Shown piece by piece: positions 29,953 through 38,270 of a stretch of 64,000 nt of DNA. Source of the DNA: Paenibacillus sp. FSL R5-0345 (GTDB lineage: Bacteria > Bacillota > Bacilli > Paenibacillales > Paenibacillaceae); the NCBI RefSeq assembly GCF_000758585.1, contig NZ_CP009281.1:1922001-1986000 (forward strand), written 5' to 3'. The notes under the pieces were generated by a model that had not been told where the DNA came from, did no database searches, and worked only from the letters and a program-made list of their open reading frames with translations. Each line of letters opens with the position of its first letter. Positions within the stretch are counted from its first letter, which is position 1. Both the position numbers and the translations under genes were made by a program.

Positions 29953-30555
29953 TTGTTAGAGCAACTAATTTCCATGTTAGAGAACAATGGATATTATAGA
30001 ATGTCATATATTCAAAGATTGCCTAAATACGATAAGGATAACAATAAATATGAGATGAAGTATTTGAATATATTAAATTTTGATTATGTGTTTTCGGACA
30101 AAGAAAATAAAGAAGTTTTTATTATTCAAGAGAAAAATAAGATTTATACTAAAGATGAGATTAAAAGGTACGAGGAAGAAGTTGCTTCTTTTATTAATTT
30201 TAATCCTCATAATTCACTTAAGTTTAATATTACAATGGTATTGCTTGCTCCTCTATACTTACAAATGAAAAAGTCTAAAAAGGTTTCATTTGAAGTTTTA
30301 GAATTATTAAGTTCTGAGAAGGACAAGTATTTCTGTAAAAAAATCGTATTGGATTCTAAAAACAGTAATTTTGAAGAAGAATTATCAATATTACCGTTGG
30401 TTCCAATTAACATTTCTGTGAAAGATAAATCAAATGGTTACAATGGAATTACTCTTAAACTAAAGGAATTTATAAATGAGTCTGTTTTCAATGAATTAAT
30501 CAAAACTCAGTCAATACCTGATCTGCAAGCCATTGAAAAGAATCTATTGAGGTAG
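29953..30555 (+). CDS. ABC-three-component-type middle component (small protein)
   Basis: About 200 residues, starting at TTG placed 6 bases after AGAAGGAGG. An upstream ATG (29929) overlaps the end of the broken effector and lacks a ribosome site. The sequence is rich in Lys, Asn and Glu with no catalytic motif. The N-terminus (LEQLISMLENNGYYRMSYIQRL) could be a winged helix. It lies between the effector and the SMC-like ATPase with 11 bases to the latter, the position of the middle component in ABC-three-component systems. I assign it by position and size, not by a clear domain. Confidence 0.55.
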   Translation: MLEQLISMLENNGYYRMSYIQRLPKYDKDNNKYEMKYLNILNFDYVFSDKENKEVFIIQEKNKIYTKDEIKRYEEEVASFINFNPHNSLKFNITMVLLAPLYLQMKKSKKVSFEVLELLSSEKDKYFCKKIVLDSKNSNFEEELSILPLVPINISVKDKSNGYNGITLKLKEFINESVFNELIKTQSIPDLQAIEKNLLR

Positions 30556-30566
30556 GTGAATAAATA

Positions 30567-33203
30567 ATGAATAGAAAATTTCTTATGAGTAAACTATCCG
30601 TTAAAAACTTTAGAGGATATGAAAACCAAGTGTTTAATTTCTTTGAAAATAAAGAAAGTAAAAAAGGACTAATTTTACTTGGTGGTCCAAATGGTTATGG
30701 AAAAACAACAGTTCTAGATGCTTTTGAATGGTGTTTAACTGGTACAGTAAAAAGATTAGAAGAGGAATATGAAAGTAGAAGTAAAAAAGATAAATCTCAA
30801 ACAATGCAACTAGGTCTACTTCGGAACGGTTCTTCAAAGGAAGAGGTTGTTGTGGAGATTGAGGGTACATATGGTGAAGATGCAATATATCTTAAAAGAG
30901 TTTTTAATGGTAAAAATGAGAAAGAAGGTCTTTCATTAGCGGGATCGCCATTCGAAGTAAGAATGGGTAATTCACTTAAAATTTTTTCGACTATTGATGA
31001 TGTAGTGGAAAAGGAAGTTTCGAAATATTTCTATGAAAGACATATTTGTTCCTATGAAAAAAATATAAAGATATATCAAAAATCTAGGGAAGATATCTAC
31101 AATATGTTTTCATATTTCTTTGGTGGGACAGATGAGATTGAAACCATTCTAAAAAATTTGGAAGGCTACGAAGATAAAAAGAACGGTGAGAAATTCATCT
31201 ATGAGGGTGTTATAAAAACAGTAAGTAATGAATTGGAAATTATTAAGAAGAGTTCAGTAGAAAAGTTAAATCTCTACAATGAATTGAAATTGAAAATAGA
31301 CGAGCACAGAAAACAAGGTGAAAACAAAGTAGATTTAGAATCATTATTTAATAAGTATCCAAAAGAAAAAATTTATCAAACTGAAAAAAATACAAAAGAA
31401 TTATTTGATCTTATAGTTCAAAATGATATACATAAGAATCAACTTAATGACCAGAAGATTAATCTTAATAAAGTTTTTCAAATTGTTAGGAGACAACAAG
31501 TAATAGATCTAATAATTAATTATGTTGATTACTTAAAAGATAAAATGAAATTTGAAGAGTTCGAAAAGGAAATTTACTTGACTTACAAAGAAAATATACA
31601 TTATTTTCAGAAAATATCTGGAAAAGACAAACTAGCAATTGAAAAACAGAATGTTGAATATAAGAACATACAAAGAATTATTAATAGCATTTCCTCATTC
31701 AGTGAACAGGCTGTAAATCAGATTCAAGAACAACTAGTAAATCCTTATTTTATTAATGAAGTAGAGTTACATCAGATGATTAAAGAACTAAAAAATCGAA
31801 TAACCGAGTCATTAGCATTAGAAAGCAAACTGAGTGTATACAAAAATAATGATCCTGTAATCCAATCGCTAAGAGCTATTGTAGATCACTTGAATGGTTT
31901 TACGATGTTAAGTCACGAGGTTGATAATTGCCCTCTTTGTGGAAGCGATGAAAGATTTTCTAAAGAGAATATAGAGCTAGGAATCGAAGCGAAAAACAGA
32001 TTAGGTAACTATGATGAGACTCGAGCTAAATTACAGGGGGATTATAATGCTTTAATTGAGCTAAATAGAAAGCAATTCGATAGATTAATGCTAGATTTCA
32101 AAAAGAAATTACTCGGAGAAATAGAAATATTTAACGACAACATGAATGCTTTTATTGTAACTGAACCTATTATAGTCGCCTCCAAAAGATTTGAAATCGA
32201 TGTAAAAAACATAAATTTAGAAGAAGTAAATAAACTACGTGAACAACTCAAACCGAATTCAATTATTGAATTTGAATTTCTTCAAACTGAGTTGCAAATA
32301 ATTCGACTTATTGACGATGGTGATGGAAACCTCAATGATATATTTAGTATTACAAATAAAGATAGATTCATTTCAAAATCTGAATTTGATAGCTCGAATA
32401 CGAGAGATAAGTTGAATATGATGGAGAGTTATATCTCTAATTATGAATTGCTAACAACTGAGGTGAAAAATAAAATAGGAGAGATCGAAAAAGCGCCAAT
32501 ATCATTACCAGATGTTTTATTAAGGATGAAGTTATTAGAGCAGTTAGAAAATGAAGTAAACAATGATTTGATAATGAAAGAAACACAGGGGAAAATGAAA
32601 AAAGCAGAGACTGAATACAATGTTTCTAAAGATTACTTGCATGAAAAAGAAGAAAAATTGAAAGAATTAAAGAAGATACTAAGTAATACAAAACAATTAA
32701 GAAAAGAATTTGATGATGAGATAGTAAAGGATATTAGTGAGCCTCTCCAAAAAATTTATAAAAGGTTAAATAGACATACCAATATTCAAGCAATTGATCT
32801 CACAAGAGAAGGTAAAACAAACACCAAAGCCAAACTAAATGCAAATATGATGTCAAATGATAAAGTATATGTACCAAATGTATTGAGCACTGGACAAATA
32901 TCTGTTGTTTCTCTTGCTATTTATCTAACTATTGCAATGGGTCAAAAAGAAAATCCATTTCGCTGTTATTTTATGGATGATCCAATACAAACTATGGATG
33001 ATTTAAATATATTGTCTTTTGTTGATTTAATTAGAACTGAGTTAACTCATAATACTAATAACCCAGGTTTTCTAGATCAACTATTTATTACTACATGTGA
33101 CGAAGATCTGGAGCAATTGATCGCATTTAAGATGAAACACTTTGGTGTTAACTACAGCCATTTACACTTTAATGGCTACGGAAAATATGAAGTTTTAGGA
33201 TGA
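30567..33203 (+). CDS. Rad50/SMC-like ABC ATPase of the three-component system
   Basis: 878 residues. Walker A is LGGPNGYGKTTVLDAFEWCLTG (key GPNGYGKT near residue 42). Long coiled coils run from about 190 to 720, with a zinc-hook-like CPLCGSDERF near 455. The ABC signature region LSTGQISVVSLAIYL is near 773 and Walker B CYFMDDPIQTMDD near 803. This is the Rad50/SbcC-like AAA ATPase layout found in DNA-sensing defence systems. It is the third gene of the operon with the effector and middle component. It probably senses foreign DNA and controls the effector, but the effector is now broken by the IS so the system is probably off. Confidence 0.82.
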   Translation: MNRKFLMSKLSVKNFRGYENQVFNFFENKESKKGLILLGGPNGYGKTTVLDAFEWCLTGTVKRLEEEYESRSKKDKSQTMQLGLLRNGSSKEEVVVEIEGTYGEDAIYLKRVFNGKNEKEGLSLAGSPFEVRMGNSLKIFSTIDDVVEKEVSKYFYERHICSYEKNIKIYQKSREDIYNMFSYFFGGTDEIETILKNLEGYEDKKNGEKFIYEGVIKTVSNELEIIKKSSVEKLNLYNELKLKIDEHRKQGENKVDLESLFNKYPKEKIYQTEKNTKELFDLIVQNDIHKNQLNDQKINLNKVFQIVRRQQVIDLIINYVDYLKDKMKFEEFEKEIYLTYKENIHYFQKISGKDKLAIEKQNVEYKNIQRIINSISSFSEQAVNQIQEQLVNPYFINEVELHQMIKELKNRITESLALESKLSVYKNNDPVIQSLRAIVDHLNGFTMLSHEVDNCPLCGSDERFSKENIELGIEAKNRLGNYDETRAKLQGDYNALIELNRKQFDRLMLDFKKKLLGEIEIFNDNMNAFIVTEPIIVASKRFEIDVKNINLEEVNKLREQLKPNSIIEFEFLQTELQIIRLIDDGDGNLNDIFSITNKDRFISKSEFDSSNTRDKLNMMESYISNYELLTTEVKNKIGEIEKAPISLPDVLLRMKLLEQLENEVNNDLIMKETQGKMKKAETEYNVSKDYLHEKEEKLKELKKILSNTKQLRKEFDDEIVKDISEPLQKIYKRLNRHTNIQAIDLTREGKTNTKAKLNANMMSNDKVYVPNVLSTGQISVVSLAIYLTIAMGQKENPFRCYFMDDPIQTMDDLNILSFVDLIRTELTHNTNNPGFLDQLFITTCDEDLEQLIAFKMKHFGVNYSHLHFNGYGKYEVLG

Positions 33204-33204
33204 G

Positions 33205-33561
33205 CTACTTTTTTTGTAGCTCTTTTTTCTTATATTGAATTGCAGCAAGACATATGGCATCGGATAATGAGTTTGATGAGATAAATGATTTTGTATCTCC
33301 TTCATTCTCATAAAAACAACAGTGAAATACATTCTGAGATAACATATGTATGGTTACTTTTTTATTTTCTTCAGATAATTTTTGAAGTATCTTATTAGCA
33401 TCTTGAATATTGCTTGTATAGTGCCATAGACCTAATTCATAATGCTGCTGATACCAATCAATACTTTCAGGTGAGTTGAAGTAATTTAAACCCATTACAT
33501 TCATAGCAACTAACTTATCCTTTTCTGCTATATCTAATTTGAACCATTCAGACGATTCCAT
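33205..33561 (-). CDS. Phage ABA-sandwich domain protein (BC1872-like)
   Basis: 118 residues from ATG after GGAGGTTAATC. The pattern KDKLVAMNVMG, then LWHYTSNIQDANKILQKL, and near the end LSDAICLAAIQY matches the phage ABA sandwich (BC1872) family seen in Firmicute phages and their relatives. The function is not known. It is the most phage-like small gene in the element, convergent with the ABC ATPase and ending one base from it. Confidence 0.65.
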   Translation of the reverse strand: MESSEWFKLDIAEKDKLVAMNVMGLNYFNSPESIDWYQQHYELGLWHYTSNIQDANKILQKLSEENKKVTIHMLSQNVFHCCFYENEGDTKSFISSNSLSDAICLAAIQYKKKELQKK

Positions 33562-33639
33562 GATTAACCTCCACATAAGTGTGTTTTGTTGATACTATTA
33601 CTATTATTTTCTTTATTTCCATTTCATGACTGATTGTAA

Positions 33640-33958
33640 ACATTATTAAGCATTGTGATTTAAAAGGTTCTAACTTACCGAGATTTTTATTAGTGTATAC
33701 CCAATAACCGAGAAACGTTTACCATCCTAAAATCCTGTCCATACTGATGAATATAGAAACCGGACAAACCCAGTGTACAAGCACTTTTTAGGCGCTTTGT
33801 CTCGGTAGCCGGGTAGGCTACCGATCGGGTGCCTATCTCGTTACCGAGATTTTGGCACCCGCGGAGGACAAGCTAACCCATTAACCGAGAACTTGTCTAC
33901 ATTCAGAGGAGATAACCAAGATAACTAAAAAACCGACCGTCTTAGTTAAGACAGTCGG
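33640..33958. repeat. Hairpin-rich repeat region with copy 2 of the 53-bp repeat
   Basis: Copy 2 of the 53-bp repeat is 33771-33823. Next to it is a nested hairpin: gggtgcc (33827) pairs with ggcaccc (33854), and inside it atctcg pairs with cgagat. A ccgaga word recurs: ttaccgagat at 33675 and 33841, and taaccgaga at 33705 and 33882. This sits just downstream of a tandem pair of serine recombinase genes and could be their crossover or accessory site. No gene is visible here. Confidence 0.65.
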
Positions 33959-33960
33959 TT
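33925..33960 (-). terminator. Terminator of the tandem recombinase operon
   Basis: On the minus strand a long stem (aaccgac-gtctta / taagac-gtcggtt) followed by a T-run directly after the recombinase stop codon. Confidence 0.75.
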
Positions 33961-35536
33961 AACTGATGGTCATTCTTACAAGGCTGCTTCTGGTTTGGAT
34001 GGCTATATCTCCAAGAGTCACTACATTCTTGCTATCAATGGTTTTTGGGGTAAATGTAGCTTGCACAACCAGATAGGTAATCATTTTTCGGATATCGTTA
34101 TTATTGTCCTTACTGGTCGTAATACTAATGGATTTGATATTTCGTGTGATTTCATCTTCATTTCCCTCAATCAGTTCAAGATACTGAGCGGTCTTGTCTA
34201 ACTGATTGATTTCTATTTTCAGTTCTTTGATCCGGGTTAACAGGTGTTGTTTCTGTAGAGTAAGGATTTGAACCATCTTGGTGTTATCGTCGATGGTTTC
34301 AAGATCTTTCATCAATGAAGCGAGGTGTTTGGATTGATCTTCCGCCATTTGTAGTTGATGTTCTGCTCTATTTAACTCGATCTTGGTACTATTCAATCGA
34401 TTAGTAATGAGCTGACGCTCCTTTAATAGCTCATCATACACAAGTAAGCCAACTGTTTTCAGATTTTGAGATTTTAAATCATTTAAAAGAGCATCAATGA
34501 CGTTATGCATCCGATATGACTCGATCTTATATTTGCAAGTTGGGCAGAAATACCACTTTTTTCCGTAATGTTTGTTTCGCTTCACATCAAATGTGGTTTG
34601 ATCTTTACCAATCAATATACTATTACAGACTGAACAATTCAGCAGATTGCTTAAAAAGAAGCTCGTTTTGTACATTTTCGGGTTGAGATTTCCGGTCTTT
34701 CTCTGCTCGAAGATCGCCCAGGTTTCTTTCCATTCATCCAAGCTCATAATCGGCTCGATTAAGTCACTTCTTATCATCAACCAGTTTTCGATTGGAGTTA
34801 TTGAATTTCTTGAGTGTTCAGATTTGCGATGGTGAGACATATAACCAGCGTAAAAAGGGTTCGTTATAATCCAGCGTACAGTTGCCTTATTAATGGTTTT
34901 ACCGAATTCATGGCTGATCAAACGGGAAATGGATTGGAAACCTTCTCGATTGCGGTATAACTTATACACACTCCTTACAATTGTTAACTCTTCTTCGCAT
35001 TGAGAAAAGGTTTTGTTTATTTTGTCATAGCGGTAACCAAAAGGTGCTTTACCACCAGTCCATTTTCCTTTTAATAAAATACTCTTAGAGGTATCGCGGG
35101 TACGAATTCGAGTATTATCGACTTCCATTTTGGAAGTCCCATCCTTGATGAGATCAACGATAAAATCCCCAGAGTCATACAAACTCTCAGAGCTGCTAAT
35201 AACAACTGGAATATTGTAACCGGCTAAAATCATTCGAATCATCTGATGTTCCATCGGATTTCGTGCAATACGGTCATGATGATTAATCAAGACAAAATCA
35301 AATTTGCGGTCAATCGCTTCTTTAAGAAGAAGGGAGATTCCATCTCGGTCATCTAACTTCTTTTTTCTAGCGGATACACCAGCATCTTCGTATTCGCATG
35401 TAATCGTGCATCCATATTTCTTGGCAAATTCATAAGCCATGGACCGCTGGGTTTCCATCGTTTGTTTATCCGTAGAATGGCGCCCATAGAATGCGCCCCT
35501 CATCCCAGGCTTTATGAGATCAGCTAACGCCAACAT
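33959..35536 (-). CDS. Large serine recombinase, second of a tandem pair
   Basis: About 525 residues; ATG (MLALADLIKPG) lies inside the end of the upstream recombinase gene, an overlap of about 17 bases, so the two are co-translated. Catalytic Ser is in AFYGRHSTDKQ near residue 21, with the arginine cluster in HHDRIARNP. Then come a recombinase domain (FGYRYDKINKTF... IITNPFYAGYM), a zinc ribbon (CSVCNS and CPTCKY) and a coiled coil (about 375-460). Such enzymes integrate and excise DNA at short att sites. The spacing is unlike SpoIVCA. A pair arranged like CcrA/CcrB may need each other. Confidence 0.85.
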   Translation of the reverse strand: MLALADLIKPGMRGAFYGRHSTDKQTMETQRSMAYEFAKKYGCTITCEYEDAGVSARKKKLDDRDGISLLLKEAIDRKFDFVLINHHDRIARNPMEHQMIRMILAGYNIPVVISSSESLYDSGDFIVDLIKDGTSKMEVDNTRIRTRDTSKSILLKGKWTGGKAPFGYRYDKINKTFSQCEEELTIVRSVYKLYRNREGFQSISRLISHEFGKTINKATVRWIITNPFYAGYMSHHRKSEHSRNSITPIENWLMIRSDLIEPIMSLDEWKETWAIFEQRKTGNLNPKMYKTSFFLSNLLNCSVCNSILIGKDQTTFDVKRNKHYGKKWYFCPTCKYKIESYRMHNVIDALLNDLKSQNLKTVGLLVYDELLKERQLITNRLNSTKIELNRAEHQLQMAEDQSKHLASLMKDLETIDDNTKMVQILTLQKQHLLTRIKELKIEINQLDKTAQYLELIEGNEDEITRNIKSISITTSKDNNNDIRKMITYLVVQATFTPKTIDSKNVVTLGDIAIQTRSSLVRMTIS

Positions 35537-36971
35537 GTACAATCACAGCCTTTCCTTTAAAGGGGTCTCGGAATTGGATATAAAGTGAGGGATAGTCGAT
35601 TTCGATTCGATAGACAATGTCCCGAATGAACTCTTCTCGTTCACTATTGTTATAGGAGAGAATCTCCTTTGTTAGATCAACTGATTGTTGCAGCTCCTTT
35701 ATTAGATGGAACTGTTTCTGCAATTCGTTAAGCTTGATGGGGTAATAATGTTGTAGCTCCTCTTCCCGACGAATACAATTATGCAGGTATATTAACATAG
35801 CCTGTAAATCTGGTGTTGGGGATTGAAGCCATGTTGAGGTATCTTCATAAAGTCTCTGTTTAAATTTCTGAATCTCCTTTTTACTCTCAGCAATGGAGTC
35901 CTTGTAGAACTGAATCAGGTCCCCATGTGTTAGTTGGTACAGTTCAGGAAAGTAGGTTTGAAACTGCGCTGTGATGAATTTTGCACACTCCTCCAAAATC
36001 ATTTCTTCCAGCAGATCAGGAACGAGCTGGATGTAATTATGCTTCTTGCAGGTGTAATATCTTCTTGTACTTACATCCGTTTTTTCTTTGCCAAACATGG
36101 CATTGCCACATTTGCCACAAATTATTAGATCGTCAAGAATCATTGAGACTTTACTAGTTTTTCGAGAGCGAGTTTGAATAAGATTATTCATCCGTTCCTG
36201 TGCTTTACTCCAAGTTAATTCGTCAACGATACGAAGCCTTTCATTCTCAATCTCAACATACTCACCAAATTCCTCGATTTTTCGAATGCCCTTATAAATG
36301 GTGTTTCCAATCAAACTTTGGATTCGATTGTAATCCCATTTGGCAGGAAAACAATTATGTTGCTGTATATCTCGAACAAAATCTGAGAATGTATTACATT
36401 TGGTCTTAATGATTGCATCATACAGTTTGTAGATCGTCTTAGCCTGATCCGGATGTTGATCATAGTTCTTGTCCTTATCAATCACATAACCATAAGCAAC
36501 TCGACCTTGAGCATGTTTCCCTTGTTTCGTCATCGTATATTTTGTTTCTTTGATGCGTTGGTTGATTTGATTGGCTTCACGCTGATTGAAACCCGCGATG
36601 ATCAGCTCGAAGAATTCTCCGGCTGGAGAGTATTGGATCGGTATTTCATTATCGGCGGTGAAAACAACCGTGATTTGCTTGGAACGGAACAGTTCAAATA
36701 TCTCCATTGACTGTACAACAATTCTTGCTAAACGATCACGCTTATAAACGTAAACTGTTGAGACTAGACCACTTTCTATGTCCTGAATTAAACGACTTAA
36801 CTCGGGTCGTTCGTGAATTTCGGTCTTTCTTGCCGATACAGCTTCATCCAGATATAGATCGTCGAATAAGAAGCCCTTCGCTTTGATTTTTTCAAGAGCA
36901 AGAGCCTTTTGCATATCAATGGAATGCTCCTGCGTTTTAATGGAGGATCGAGCGTACAATACCGTACTCAT
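35520..36971 (-). CDS. Large serine recombinase, first of a tandem pair
   Basis: 483 residues. The N-terminal resolvase domain has catalytic Ser in VLYARSSIKTQ (residue 9), the VYKRDRLARI arginine motif and QREANQINQRIKE helix. A recombinase domain (VAYGYVIDKDKNY... IGNTIYKGIRK) follows, then a zinc ribbon (CGKCGN and CKKH), and a C-terminal coiled coil. It overlaps the next recombinase gene and is preceded by a small ORF with a strong ribosome site. Either or both of the pair could drive element movement, but they lie 12 kb or more from either attachment site. Confidence 0.87.
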   Translation of the reverse strand: MSTVLYARSSIKTQEHSIDMQKALALEKIKAKGFLFDDLYLDEAVSARKTEIHERPELSRLIQDIESGLVSTVYVYKRDRLARIVVQSMEIFELFRSKQITVVFTADNEIPIQYSPAGEFFELIIAGFNQREANQINQRIKETKYTMTKQGKHAQGRVAYGYVIDKDKNYDQHPDQAKTIYKLYDAIIKTKCNTFSDFVRDIQQHNCFPAKWDYNRIQSLIGNTIYKGIRKIEEFGEYVEIENERLRIVDELTWSKAQERMNNLIQTRSRKTSKVSMILDDLIICGKCGNAMFGKEKTDVSTRRYYTCKKHNYIQLVPDLLEEMILEECAKFITAQFQTYFPELYQLTHGDLIQFYKDSIAESKKEIQKFKQRLYEDTSTWLQSPTPDLQAMLIYLHNCIRREEELQHYYPIKLNELQKQFHLIKELQQSVDLTKEILSYNNSEREEFIRDIVYRIEIDYPSLYIQFRDPFKGKAVIVHVGVS

Positions 36972-36978
36972 TGGCTAT

Positions 36979-37137
36979 TCACTCCTCTCCAGGGTTTTGG
37001 TCAACATGGTTGGCGATAAGTTGCTTTTTCAATAGATTGATGTATAGTTCCATCCACTTACGAGCGGCAAGCGGGTCGTGGATATGAGTAATGGATGAAA
37101 TTTGCAACTCAGTGGTACGTGTTCTTTTGCGGTTCAA
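36979..37137 (-). CDS. Small ORF leading the recombinase operon
   Basis: 52 codons from TTG after TTAGGAGGAATAACACC, a very strong ribosome site; a longer ATG frame overlaps the divergent regulator. The product is basic (NRKRTRTTELQ) with a C-terminal helix (ARKWMELYINLLKKQLI). It ends 7 bases before the recombinase start. It could be an accessory or regulatory peptide of the recombinases. No family recognised. Confidence 0.5.
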   Translation of the reverse strand: MNRKRTRTTELQISSITHIHDPLAARKWMELYINLLKKQLIANHVDQNPGEE

Positions 37138-37161
37138 GGTGTTATTCCTCCTAAGGTGGTG

Positions 37162-37515
37162 ATGATGAAGATGGGCAATTTTGGACAACAGTTAAGACAG
37201 ATTAGACAGCAGAAAGGGTTCGGACTGAATGAATTTGCCAAAGAGATAGGGGTGTCACCTGCGTACTTAAGCAATCTGGAAACGGGAAAAACACAGACCA
37301 TTCAGTTGGAAATATTGAGTAAGTTGCAACAAGAACTAAATATGATTATTAACAATGATGTTTCCGAAAATGATCATACAGTGTGGCGTACAGAGCGCAT
37401 AGGTGAATTACTGATGAACTTGCAACGTACCAATCCGACTGCGGCTAATTACTTGATGACGATGGTGGAACAAGGCGTTGAGCTATTCACAGTCGGATCG
37501 TGGGATATCCATTAA
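37162..37515 (+). CDS. XRE-family helix-turn-helix regulator
   Basis: About 117 residues from ATG after AAGGTGGTG. The HTH_3 motif is clear: GFGLNEFAKEIGVSPAYLSNLETGKTQ. The C-terminal part (about 70-115) is helical with no known domain. It is divergent from the small ORF and tandem recombinases, and the two 5' ends overlap, so it is well placed to repress them and its own gene. Confidence 0.82.
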   Translation: MMKMGNFGQQLRQIRQQKGFGLNEFAKEIGVSPAYLSNLETGKTQTIQLEILSKLQQELNMIINNDVSENDHTVWRTERIGELLMNLQRTNPTAANYLMTMVEQGVELFTVGSWDIH

Positions 37516-37592
37516 GCTGTCCCAAACATTGGAAAGATATTCATCATAATAAACAATTGTTTATGATAATGAATAAGGTGACAAAGAAGAGG

Positions 37593-37626
37593 AAAGCCTA
37601 ACCCTTGAACAAGGAGTTAGGCTTTT
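37593..37626. terminator. Bidirectional terminator
   Basis: Stem aaagcctaac / gttaggcttt between the XRE gene and a convergent small gene. Confidence 0.75.
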
Positions 37627-37639
37627 GGCGTTTCATTCT

Positions 37640-37876
37640 TCATTTCTGAACTGGATCATTCTGCGCCATTGTTATTTGGTAGCTTGAATGGTTGTCTCTG
37701 CCGAGCTTCTCCTGTAACCAAATGTCTGCCGCTGCATGTTTTAGACGAATTTCGAAATCGTTGAGGCGACTCAATAAAAGCTTTGAGAATGAGTGCTCTT
37801 GCAGGTCAGTCAATGATGAAAAGCTGCTCTGTTCTTCATGATGCTCAATTGTAAAACGGACTTTGAGTTGTCCCAT
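37640..37876 (-). CDS. Small hypothetical protein
   Basis: 78 residues from ATG after GAGGTGATGTT; an upstream ATG is poorly placed. The sequence (MGQLKVRFTIEHHEEQSSF, then LLLSRLNDFEIRLKHAA) is mixed charged with a central helix. It is divergent to the recombinase region and convergent to the XRE gene. No family recognised. Confidence 0.5.
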   Translation of the reverse strand: MGQLKVRFTIEHHEEQSSFSSLTDLQEHSFSKLLLSRLNDFEIRLKHAAADIWLQEKLGRDNHSSYQITMAQNDPVQK

Positions 37877-37977
37877 AACATCACCTCGATCTATTCTATG
37901 CGGCAAGTTTGAAGGGACAACCCCTTGATTTTACGTTTATACAATAGGACAAGGGTTAGTAGAACAGGAGGTGAGTC

Positions 37978-38224
37978 ATGAGCGGAAACCAACGGAAAAA
38001 CGAGGCATGTAATCTGCGTTTGCCTGTGTACTGCCGATACTCAAGGGATGAACAAGCACGAGAGTGTCTCACAGGATGAACTGCAGGAAAGTTTGAAATC
38101 TTTGTGTCGATCAATAGGATGGATGGATCAGGTTCAGCTTTTTATCGCTGATGGCTATTTGGCTAAAAAAATAGATCGTCTAGAGTTAAAACGATTACTA
38201 CAATTGGATCATGAGGTGATTTAA
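37978..38224 (+). pseudogene. Duplicated 5' fragment of the downstream serine recombinase
   Basis: Begins ATGAGCGGAAACCAACGG after an AGGAGGTGA ribosome site and parallels 38271-38500 of the intact recombinase, including its upstream sequence. The catalytic region is damaged: the equivalent of CRVSTDEQAREG is frame-shifted by a small deletion. It ends after the equivalent of LKRLL. This is a tandem duplication of promoter plus first 80 codons. Confidence 0.82.
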
Positions 38225-38270
38225 CATATATACAACAGGACAGGCATAGGTATGAACAAGGGGTGAAGTC

